Below the pieces are notes generated by a model. The model saw only the letters and a list, made by a program, of their open reading frames with translations. It was not told where the DNA came from and made no database searches. From contig QQUD01000154.1 of NCBI GenBank assembly GCA_008501785.1, positions 1-5,822 on the forward strand: 5,822 nucleotides of DNA, in the 5' to 3' direction. This document shows, piece after piece, positions 1 to 5,442 of the stretch (positions are counted from its first letter, which is position 1; every line of letters begins with the position of its first letter). Position numbers and translations under genes: made by a program. Origin of the DNA: Chloroflexota bacterium. Lineage in GTDB: Bacteria > Chloroflexota > Anaerolineae > Promineifilales > Promineifilaceae.

Positions 1-416
1 GGCCCAGAGAGAACCAAATTCAGCCCAATCATGTTGCCTAGTTTTGCAGTCCCTTCAGCAAAAGCTTCGCCGAGCGTTGCCTCTTCACCAGCATCAATGC
101 GTGCGGCTGAGCTAATCAAACCAGTTTGGCCAACTAAACTAACCAGCCAAAAGACAATACCCAAGATAACAAAAAAGCAAACAAGGGCAATCAATACACC
201 GGCAAATTCTGCCCAGTATTGTTCTATATTTGCCGCAAATTCGGGAGGTAAATTAAATTCATCACCACCAGAACTGGATGGCGAAAAGTTGGTGCCGCTA
301 TTGCCACCACCACTGCCACCACCGCTACCGAGTGCTGCTAAAAACCCGAGTACAAACATGAACTTATTATTCCAAACAATATGCCATGATCGTTTTAGTA
401 AATCACCGTAATCCAT
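1..416 (-). CDS. Membrane protein with Gly/Ser-rich loop, C-terminally truncated by window edge
   Basis: This open frame starts at the ATG complementary to 414-416 and runs off the window after 138 codons, so the C-terminus is missing. The start is supported by a strong AAGGAGGG ribosome binding site at 424-431, seven bases upstream. The protein begins MDYGDLLKRSWHIVWNNK and has a hydrophobic segment at about residues 19-29. A Gly/Ser/Asn-rich low-complexity stretch follows at residues 30-51, then an acidic/aromatic patch, and a clear transmembrane helix at about residues 71-96. An amphipathic stretch containing ARIDAGEEATLGEAF comes next. It looks like the multi-pass integral membrane proteins of unknown function that are common in Chloroflexota, but I do not recognise a named family. 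It lies downstream of guaA on the same strand with a 138-bp gap, so co-transcription is possible but unproven. The coding call is fairly sure; the function is unknown. Confidence 0.82.
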   Translation of the reverse strand, partial: MDYGDLLKRSWHIVWNNKFMFVLGFLAALGSGGGSGGGNSGTNFSPSSSGGDEFNLPPEFAANIEQYWAEFAGVLIALVCFFVILGIVFWLVSLVGQTGLISSAARIDAGEEATLGEAFAEGTAKLGNMIGLNLVLSG

Positions 417-420
417 TGCG

Positions 421-437
421 TTTCCCTCCTTGGGAAA
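421..437 (-). promoter_or_regulatory. Ribosome binding site of the membrane protein, in a small hairpin
   Basis: Read on the minus strand, AAGGAGGG (431-424) is a near-perfect Shine-Dalgarno sequence seven bases before the ATG at 416. It is flanked by a perfect 6-bp inverted repeat, TTTCCC (421-426) and GGGAAA (432-437). The AAGGA core therefore forms the five-base loop of a short hairpin, and the last three G of the site lie in the stem. The site fixes the start codon. Any regulatory effect of the hairpin is inference. Confidence 0.6.
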
Positions 438-440
438 GGG

Positions 441-489
441 CTTTCAGCTTTTAGCTGCTAGGTTTCAGCTTTCAGGTTTCAGCTTTCAG
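441..489. repeat. Seven tandem 7-bp repeats (consensus CTTTCAG)
   Basis: Seven consecutive heptamers read ctttcag, cttttag, ctgctag, gtttcag, ctttcag, gtttcag, ctttcag with no spacer. The two terminal units are identical, and the third (ctgctag) is the most diverged. The array occupies much of the 138-bp gap between guaA and the membrane-protein gene. On the minus strand it would be transcribed as CTGAAAG/CTGAAAC units in that gene's leader. It resembles the short tandemly repeated repetitive (STRR) heptamers described in cyanobacterial genomes. Its function is unknown. Confidence 0.8.
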
Positions 490-554
490 CCAGTTATTAT
501 CATTGAAAATATATACGGAAATATTTTATGGGAGTTGCGGTAAAGTTTTTATGG

Positions 555-2123
555 TTATTCCCATTCGATTGTTCCTGGTGGTTTTGACGTGATGTCAAGG
601 ACGACGCGATTCACACCGTTTACTTCGTTGACGATACGACGGCTGACCTTGGCCAGCAAATCATAAGGCAAACGTGCCCAATCGGCCGTCATGAAGTCTT
701 CGGTAGTGACAGCACGCAGTGCAATGACTTCTTGATAGGTACGGCCGTCACCCATCACACCCACACTCTTCACCGGCAGCAGCACCGCAAATGATTGCTG
801 TGTGCCTTGCTTCAGCATATCCGCCTGCCGCAGCTCTGACACAAAAATATCATCTGCCAGCCGCAAATGCTCAAGCCGTTCCCAAGTGATATTGCCCAAA
901 CAGCGAATCGCCAGCCCCGGACCAGGGAATGGTTGTCGCCAAATAATGCTATCTGGCAATCCCAGCCTGGAACCAATCAGACGAACCTCATCTTTAAACA
1001 GTTCGCGCAGCGGTTCAACCAGCTCAAAATCCATGTCATCAGGAAGTCCACCTACATTATGATGAGTTTTAATGACATGGGCTTCTTTTTTGTCCTTCCC
1101 GGCACTCTCAATTACGTCAGGGTATATGGTTCCTTGCGCTAAAAAGTCAATCTGACCCAATTTCAGCGCTTCTCGCTCAAAAATGCGTACAAATTTTTCA
1201 CCAATAATGCGCCGCTTTTCTTCAGGCTCAGTAATGCCATCCAATGCTTCCATGTACTCTTCAACAGCATTAACGGCAATCAAGTTCATGCCCTGCTCTT
1301 TTTCAAAGGTTTCGATAACTTGCAAAGCCTCGCCTTGGCGCAACATGCCATGATCGACAAAGATGCAGATGAGTTGTTCGTCGATGGCTTTGTGGATCAG
1401 CGCCGCAGCTACGGCCGAATCAACACCGCCGCTTAAACCGAGCACAACACGGCCGTTTCCCACCTGCCCCCGAATACCTGCTACCTGCTCATCGATAAAA
1501 TTCGCAGGCGTCCAGTCAGGCATACAGCCACAAATCGACTGTACAAAGTTTTTGAGCAACAATGAACCTTGCGACGTATGCACTACTTCTGGATGAAACT
1601 GTACGGTGTAGCAACCTCGATCCACATCAGCGGCAGCGGCAAAGGGCGAGTTTCCCGAACGCGCCAACGGCACAAACCCATTTGGCAAGCCTTCCACTTT
1701 GTCGCCATGACTCATCCACACTTGCTGCAAGTTTGTCGTTTCAGACGATTCTGCTTGCCAATTTTGAAACAGCGGGTTGTCAGTGGCTTCAATTTCTAAA
1801 GAAGCCGGTCCATATTCACGTTTTTGGCTTTTGGCGACACGGCCACCAAATTTGCGCGTCAATAGCTGCATACCATAACAGATACCCAGCACGGGCACGC
1901 CGCTCTCCAACACATAATCAGGCAATGCGGGTGCGCCTTTGTCATAAACACTGTTGGGGCCTCCACTCAAAATGAAACCTTTGGGACTGAGGGCCAGCAC
2001 GTCAGCGGCTGGTGTACGCCAGGAGATGAGGCGGCTGTACACATTCGCCTCTCGGACTCGCCGCGCAATCAGTTGGGAATATTGGGAACCGTAATCTAAG
2101 ATGACTATTGTATCGTGAGGCAT
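555..2123 (-). CDS. guaA: GMP synthase (glutamine-hydrolysing)
   Basis: This enzyme catalyses the last step of GMP synthesis: XMP + ATP + glutamine + H2O to GMP + AMP + PPi + glutamate, in the cytosol. At 522 residues it has the normal full length. The N-terminal class I glutamine amidotransferase domain (about residues 5-195) has the nucleophile Cys82 in GICYGMQ and the His177/Glu179 pair in QFHPEV. The ATP-pyrophosphatase domain carries the P-loop SGGVDS at residues 231-236. The C-terminal dimerisation and XMP-binding part includes [20 protein letters not shown] and the conserved terminal KPPGTIEWE. All catalytic motifs are intact. The ATG at 2123 has AGGAAG five bases upstream. The gene follows xpt on the same strand with an 86-bp gap holding a long inverted repeat, so the two are probably co-transcribed and act consecutively on XMP. 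No clear intrinsic terminator follows its stop. Confidence 0.98.
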   Translation of the reverse strand: MPHDTIVILDYGSQYSQLIARRVREANVYSRLISWRTPAADVLALSPKGFILSGGPNSVYDKGAPALPDYVLESGVPVLGICYGMQLLTRKFGGRVAKSQKREYGPASLEIEATDNPLFQNWQAESSETTNLQQVWMSHGDKVEGLPNGFVPLARSGNSPFAAAADVDRGCYTVQFHPEVVHTSQGSLLLKNFVQSICGCMPDWTPANFIDEQVAGIRGQVGNGRVVLGLSGGVDSAVAAALIHKAIDEQLICIFVDHGMLRQGEALQVIETFEKEQGMNLIAVNAVEEYMEALDGITEPEEKRRIIGEKFVRIFEREALKLGQIDFLAQGTIYPDVIESAGKDKKEAHVIKTHHNVGGLPDDMDFELVEPLRELFKDEVRLIGSRLGLPDSIIWRQPFPGPGLAIRCLGNITWERLEHLRLADDIFVSELRQADMLKQGTQQSFAVLLPVKSVGVMGDGRTYQEVIALRAVTTEDFMTADWARLPYDLLAKVSRRIVNEVNGVNRVVLDITSKPPGTIEWE

Positions 2124-2128
2124 TTCTG

Positions 2129-2146
2129 CTTCCTTTTCAACAAGGA
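2129..2146 (-). promoter_or_regulatory. guaA ribosome binding site with possible sequestering hairpin
   Basis: On the minus strand AAGGAAG (2135-2129) lies five bases before the guaA ATG and is its Shine-Dalgarno sequence. The five bases UCCUU (2146-2142), which are the last bases of the long inverted repeat upstream, are perfectly complementary to AAGGA (2135-2131), with a six-base loop between them. The RNA can therefore pair UCCUU either with the far arm of the long stem or with the ribosome binding site. The binding site itself is well supported; the switching idea is inference. Confidence 0.5.
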
Positions 2147-2201
2147 GTAGAGGCTTCAGCCGGAACGGACGTGATAGACCCGGCTAAAGCCTCCACTCCT
2201 T
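2142..2201 (-). repeat. Long imperfect inverted repeat (22-bp stem) between xpt and guaA
   Basis: Arms 2142-2163 and 2180-2201 are complementary over 22 positions, with a 16-base loop (2164-2179). There are only two mismatches, 2149/2194 and 2157/2186. In the minus-strand RNA, the sense direction of xpt and guaA, both become G-U wobbles and the whole stem is paired. In the plus-strand RNA both are A-C mismatches. No run of U follows the stem in the minus direction, so it is not a canonical terminator. Its size, GC-rich arms and intergenic position suggest a dispersed REP- or MITE-like palindrome. It may also act in RNA processing or stability within the xpt-guaA transcript. That it is a multicopy family is inference from form only. 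Confidence 0.75.
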
Positions 2202-2209
2202 AAAAATTT

Positions 2210-2782
2210 TTATGCAACGACAATACGGCCGTTACTCATATCCGTAATCGTCGCCATCGCCACAATCGGCACGTTCCATTGCTCCAATAGTTCGCGCCCA
2301 CCTTCAAAACTCTTTTCAACAACAGCAGCTATCCCCAACAGTTCCGCACCAGCACATTTGATGATACGTACTAAAGCATCAATCGTTTTACCAGAAGCCA
2401 GGAAATCATCTACAATCAAAATCCGATCAGATGCATCCAAAAATTCCGGGGATACCATCAAAGCAACTTCATTTCCTTTTGTATGACTGGGAGCTGTTTC
2501 TATATAAACTGGCTCTTTCATCGTAATTGGCTTACGCTTACGTGCATAGACAACTGGGATATTCCCCATTGCTTTACCCACCATCGCTGCCGGAATTAAA
2601 CCACTGACTTCTGCTGTTAAAATTCTGCTTGGCCTTTTATCGGCAAAAATGCGGCTGATTTCCTCACCGACCTGCTCCATCAACAGTGCATCAATCTGAT
2701 GATTTAAAAAGCTGTCAATCTTTAAAATGCCTCCCCCCAAGTTTTGACCATCTTCGACAATTCTCTTTTTTAACGCTTCCAT
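2210..2782 (-). CDS. xpt: Xanthine phosphoribosyltransferase
   Basis: This purine-salvage enzyme transfers the phosphoribosyl group of PRPP to xanthine, giving XMP in the cytosol. At 190 residues it has about the usual length for Xpt. The N-terminus MEALKKRIVEDG followed by ILKIDSFLNHQID closely matches the Bacillus-type Xpt signature as I recall it. The PRPP-binding loop ILIVDDFLASGKT lies at residues 121-133 with Asp125-Asp126. The ARKRKP segment (80-85) and VVEKSF (154-159) match the conserved ARKHK and EKSF regions of Xpt. The ATG at 2782 has AGGAG twelve bases upstream, a somewhat long spacing. The next gene, guaA, uses the XMP product, which supports the call. Adenine phosphoribosyltransferase is the main alternative, but the Xpt-specific N-terminus argues against it. 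No purine riboswitch is visible upstream, unlike in many Firmicutes. Confidence 0.93.
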   Translation of the reverse strand: MEALKKRIVEDGQNLGGGILKIDSFLNHQIDALLMEQVGEEISRIFADKRPSRILTAEVSGLIPAAMVGKAMGNIPVVYARKRKPITMKEPVYIETAPSHTKGNEVALMVSPEFLDASDRILIVDDFLASGKTIDALVRIIKCAGAELLGIAAVVEKSFEGGRELLEQWNVPIVAMATITDMSNGRIVVA

Positions 2783-2840
2783 ACTGTTACCAGGCTCCTA
2801 TTTTCTTTTTCTCATTGCAAAACATCTATTTTTTACTATG

Positions 2841-2868
2841 ATTATGATCAAAATGACGTTTTGTTTAA
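2841..2868 (-). promoter_or_regulatory. Weak candidate promoter for xpt-guaA
   Basis: On the minus strand CATAAT (2846-2841), one mismatch from the sigma70 -10 consensus, is preceded at 16 bp by TTAAAC (2868-2863), a poor -35 box. An inverted repeat TGACG (2854-2858) / CGTCA (2874-2878) with a 15-bp spacer overlaps the -35 region and could be an operator. The surrounding DNA is AT-rich, as is typical for promoters. The evidence is weak, and other placements within 2800-2970 are possible. Confidence 0.3.
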
Positions 2869-2973
2869 TTATGCGTCACAGGTAACGTATTGGGCAAACA
2901 TATTGGGAAGGTAAATTTCTTTAAAGTGGGATGAGACCACACGGTCCTAATTGCTATTTCTTTCACAAATTGC

Positions 2974-3002
2974 TTGACGGTGGGTAGGGACTATTCTATA
3001 AT
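2974..3002 (+). promoter_or_regulatory. Near-consensus sigma70-type promoter for polyprenyl synthase
   Basis: TTGACG at 2974-2979 (5 of 6 matches to the -35 consensus) is followed by exactly 17 bp and then a perfect TATAAT at 2997-3002. Transcription would start near 3009, about 43 bases before the ATG at 3052. The -35 box itself supplies a TTG that opens the longest reading frame, so that upstream start cannot be used on a transcript from this promoter. The promoter points only towards the synthase gene. Confidence 0.85.
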
Positions 3003-3051
3003 TCAACAAAACGTTCAAAAAAAATTGAAAGTTGTGAACGAGGCATATCAT

Positions 3052-3990
3052 ATGAATAATTTAACCGTTGCAGAGGCGCTAACGGCCGTTGAAAATAAGC
3101 TTGAATCTATTGTTGACAGCGAAGTTGAACTACTGGGGGATGCCGGACGGCACATCATTTCGTCAGGTGGCAAACGCATTCGCCCGCACCTGGCAATTCT
3201 GGCTTTTTTGGCCACCGGTGGCCACCCAATTGAAGCAGTCGTACCAATGGCGGCAGCGGTTGAAATGGTTCACACCGCAACGCTCGTACACGACGACATT
3301 AACGATCACAGCTCCACGCGTCGTGGCAAAATTACAGTCCATGAAAAATGGGGAAAAACATTTGCGCTGCTAACCGGCGATTATCTGTTTGCCAAAGTGT
3401 ATGAGCTGATGGCCCCTTATGGCACAAATTTCAACGTCATTATGGCAGATGCGTGTATTCGCCTGGTTGAAGGGGAAACATTGCAAGCCGCCGCCGCAAA
3501 ATCGGGCCAAATGGGACGCGAAACATACAAACGTATCATTGCATTGAAAACGGCCAGCCTTTTTGAGGCAGCGGCCCGAATGGGTGCAATGATTAGCAAA
3601 GCCAGTGAAGCGATGGTCAATGCAGCTGCTGACTACGCCTACAACTTAGGACTTGCTTTCCAAATTGTAGATGACATTCTCGACATCATTGGCGATCCAG
3701 AAACACTGGGTAAACCGGTTGGCACTGATGTAGCGCAAAATCGGGGCGTAATGGCTACGCGAAATGGCGGATTTGCACCGGTGATGGAAGAGGTAACGGC
3801 CGTTGCCGAAGCCGACCCAATCGAACAAATGATGAGTAAATTGCGGGAATCAGGGGCAGTGGAAATCGCCCGGTTGCAAGCTATTGAAGTGGCAGAAAGA
3901 GCACGAACTGCACTTTATAAAATCCCATCTTCCACCTACCGCGACGAAATGGAATCACTGATTGATTTGGTACTTGACAGACAAAATTAA
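3052..3990 (+). CDS. Trans-polyprenyl diphosphate synthase (probably long-chain)
   Basis: This cytosolic or peripheral enzyme adds isopentenyl diphosphate units to an allylic primer; products of the family feed quinone side chains and carrier lipids. The 312 residues from the ATG at 3052 fit the family. They contain GGKRIRP (39-45), the first Asp-rich motif DDIND (81-85) followed by RRG (90-92), LLTGDYLFA, and the second Asp-rich motif DDILD (207-211). The fifth residue before the first motif is Ala76; small residues there are typical of long-chain synthases such as IspB and heptaprenyl synthase. ATG 3052 is chosen because GAGG (3040-3043) precedes it by 8 bases and the promoter ends at 3002; an in-frame TTG at 2974 lies inside the -35 box. 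The segment after the second motif (GTDVAQNRGVMATRNGG, 224-240) departs from the usual Lys/Thr-containing G-K-x-T-like pattern. Chain length and pathway are not certain. Confidence 0.93.
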   Translation: MNNLTVAEALTAVENKLESIVDSEVELLGDAGRHIISSGGKRIRPHLAILAFLATGGHPIEAVVPMAAAVEMVHTATLVHDDINDHSSTRRGKITVHEKWGKTFALLTGDYLFAKVYELMAPYGTNFNVIMADACIRLVEGETLQAAAAKSGQMGRETYKRIIALKTASLFEAAARMGAMISKASEAMVNAAADYAYNLGLAFQIVDDILDIIGDPETLGKPVGTDVAQNRGVMATRNGGFAPVMEEVTAVAEADPIEQMMSKLRESGAVEIARLQAIEVAERARTALYKIPSSTYRDEMESLIDLVLDRQN

Positions 3991-4018
3991 GCAATTCCTG
4001 ACATCTTTTTTCGGATCA

Positions 4019-5230
4019 CTAAACGGGAATTTGTTCACCCACAACGGGCAGCTGCATAATAAATGTGCTGCCCGTTTTGTATGTGCCATCGCTTTCTACC
4101 CAAATACGGCCGTTATGCGCCTCCACCACCAATTTGCAATAAGGTAACCCCAACCCCGTGCCACGGCGCTGCCTGCGCTGCCGTCGATCATGACGAAACT
4201 TTTTAAAAATTTGACGATGCAAGTCAGGTCTAATGCCAGGTCCATTGTCACTGATGCCAATCAGCATGGTTGGTTTTTCGTTTGATACAAAATCCATGCG
4301 AGACCAGAGACGAATACGGCCGTTATCTGGCGCATATTTCACGGCATTATCCAATAAATTTATCACAGCACGTTTCAAATACCCCACATCAACCGTCAGC
4401 AACGGCAAATCCGGTTCCAAATCGATCTCAATATCAATCCCCGCATCTTCAGCCAAAGGCTCAAGCTGCGTTTTCGCTTCCGTTAACAACATAGAAATAG
4501 GAATTGGTTCTGGAACCAGGTCTAATTCACCACTTTCCAATTTGTACATATCTAACAAATCATTAAGCAAGCCAAGTAGGCGCTGTCCACTGGATCGTGC
4601 AATCTCGAACAGCCTGTCTGTTTCATCCAGGCGATTATTTTCGAGCCAAACCTGTGCGGTCTCAATGCTGCCTAACATCACTGCCAAAGGCGATCTCAAA
4701 TCATGTACGAGCATATGCGTCATATCTTCACGCATTTGCGCCAGGGCATGCGCTTCGGTCACATCATGCAGCATCAGCAGCCAACCGGTCAGTTTTTCGT
4801 GATCAAATACCGGGCACAATGTTCGTTCAAAATAGTCGTCAGGCGGCCCATAAATCGTGATCGTTTCTTTCTGTCGATTTGCACCAGACGCCATTGAATC
4901 GCAAGCATTTTGAAAAAAATTCAAATCAAAATTTAATCGAGACAGAATAGAGGGTGTGTTTTCTGGCCAAGAAACGGCCGTTTTCCCCACCATCTCCCCT
5001 AAACACAAGTTTACAACCTCAGCAAATGCTTTGTTTGTCGTCACGACCTTAAAGTCTGTGTCAAGTAACAAGATGCCATCTTCATTGAGCGCCATGACAG
5101 GATTTAATTCTGTTACTTGCCTCGCCAACGCCTGATTCTTTCTGGATATGGCCTGATTGCGAAAAGTAAGTGCTATGATTAGAACGATGGTGATACAGAG
5201 TGCGATGATTAGCCAGAAATTGATGCTCAT
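4019..5230 (-). CDS. Membrane-anchored PAS-domain sensor histidine kinase
   Basis: This protein senses a signal and autophosphorylates on histidine for transfer to a response regulator. One N-terminal transmembrane helix (about residues 5-22) is followed by a short basic linker that may be coiled, and then a PAS domain (about 44-160, ending WLLMLHDVTEAHA). The HisKA H-box HDLRSPL has the phospho-acceptor His176. The HATPase_c domain has N-box Asn291/Asn295 (NLLDNAVKYAP), G1 SDNGPGI (327-333), F-box IFKKF (341-345) and G2 GTGLGL (357-362). There is almost no periplasmic part, so the signal is probably cytoplasmic or in the membrane. The ATP lid is unusually basic (RRQRRQRR, 349-356). The ATG at 5230 has only a weak purine-rich AGAAG upstream. 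No response regulator gene is adjacent, so the kinase looks orphan within this window. The gene is convergent with the polyprenyl synthase, with 28 bp between stops. Ligand and partner are unknown. Confidence 0.95.
   Translation of the reverse strand: MSINFWLIIALCITIVLIIALTFRNQAISRKNQALARQVTELNPVMALNEDGILLLDTDFKVVTTNKAFAEVVNLCLGEMVGKTAVSWPENTPSILSRLNFDLNFFQNACDSMASGANRQKETITIYGPPDDYFERTLCPVFDHEKLTGWLLMLHDVTEAHALAQMREDMTHMLVHDLRSPLAVMLGSIETAQVWLENNRLDETDRLFEIARSSGQRLLGLLNDLLDMYKLESGELDLVPEPIPISMLLTEAKTQLEPLAEDAGIDIEIDLEPDLPLLTVDVGYLKRAVINLLDNAVKYAPDNGRIRLWSRMDFVSNEKPTMLIGISDNGPGIRPDLHRQIFKKFRHDRRQRRQRRGTGLGLPYCKLVVEAHNGRIWVESDGTYKTGSTFIMQLPVVGEQIPV
4043..4080 (+). terminator. Terminator-like hairpin for polyprenyl synthase, inside the kinase 3' end
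   Basis: A perfect 10-bp stem, AACGGGCAGC (4043-4052) with GCTGCCCGTT (4067-4076), has a 14-base loop and is followed by TTGT on the plus strand. The last stem bases and tail together give TTTTGT. It lies 53 bases after the synthase stop, in the orientation expected for an intrinsic terminator. It overlaps the last coding codons of the convergent histidine kinase, so the same DNA both encodes protein and probably ends the opposing transcript. The U-tract is short, so strength is uncertain. Confidence 0.6.
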
Positions 5231-5256
5231 AAATTTTTCTTTACTTCTTAGGAAAC

Positions 5257-5272
5257 GGGATTAGGAAATCCC
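5257..5272. repeat. Small perfect hairpin in histidine kinase leader
   Basis: GGGATT (5257-5262) and AATCCC (5267-5272) form a perfect 6-bp inverted repeat with a 4-base loop, 27-42 bases upstream of the kinase start. Two direct copies of TTAGGAAA (5248-5255 and 5261-5268), 13 bp apart, overlap it. This could be an operator or a leader hairpin. Both are short enough to arise by chance in AT-rich DNA. Confidence 0.35.
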
Positions 5273-5326
5273 TCAAAACTTTGAAAAAATAAAACTGTCA
5301 ATCAGTAGGGCAAAAAACCTTTCAAT

Positions 5327-5355
5327 ATAGTAATCAGATCAGCACCCGGTTTCAA
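5327..5355 (-). promoter_or_regulatory. Candidate sigma70-type promoter for the histidine kinase
   Basis: On the minus strand TTGAAA (5355-5350; 5 of 6 matches) is followed after exactly 17 bp by TACTAT (5332-5327; 4 of 6 matches). This would give a leader of roughly 90 bases that contains the 5257-5272 hairpin. A perfect TTGACA (5301-5296) also occurs closer to the gene but lacks a convincing -10 box at 16-18 bp. No equally good promoter was found on the plus strand for the divergent Clp-like gene. Confidence 0.4.
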
Positions 5356-5442
5356 CTAAATTATGACAAAACACCCATTACCAAATTCCTATATACGCTA
5401 AAATTGTGGCATATCCGGGTCGAGCGTTGTACCATATTTAAC

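Noticed and set aside
31..411. Plus-strand open frame of 126 codons with a Pro-rich stretch
   Set aside because: It is antisense to the membrane-protein gene, which has a strong ribosome binding site and real transmembrane segments; the Pro run is just the complement of the Gly-rich loop.
506..527. AAAATAT / ATATTTT inverted repeat as the guaA terminator
   Set aside because: The stem is only 7 bp and all A-T, with no following U-tract, so it is too weak to call a terminator.
1562..1975. Plus-strand open frame of 137 codons inside guaA
   Set aside because: It is antisense to the intact glutamine amidotransferase domain, with no domain or ribosome binding site of its own.
2142..2201. Reading the long inverted repeat as a simple intrinsic terminator after xpt
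   Set aside because: The stem is followed by UUGUUGAAAAGG rather than a U-run in the gene direction, and the essential guaA gene follows immediately.
2783..2973. Purine or xanthine riboswitch upstream of xpt
   Set aside because: I looked for the paired loops and conserved core of the purine riboswitch on the minus strand and saw none; the region is AT-rich without a long stem.
4233..4802. Plus-strand open frame of 189 codons
   Set aside because: It is Ser/Arg-rich with no recognisable domain and lies wholly antisense to intact kinase domains; it is a shadow frame.
4019..5230. A two-component operon with a response regulator
   Set aside because: No receiver domain or DNA-binding regulator is encoded on either side of the kinase within the window.
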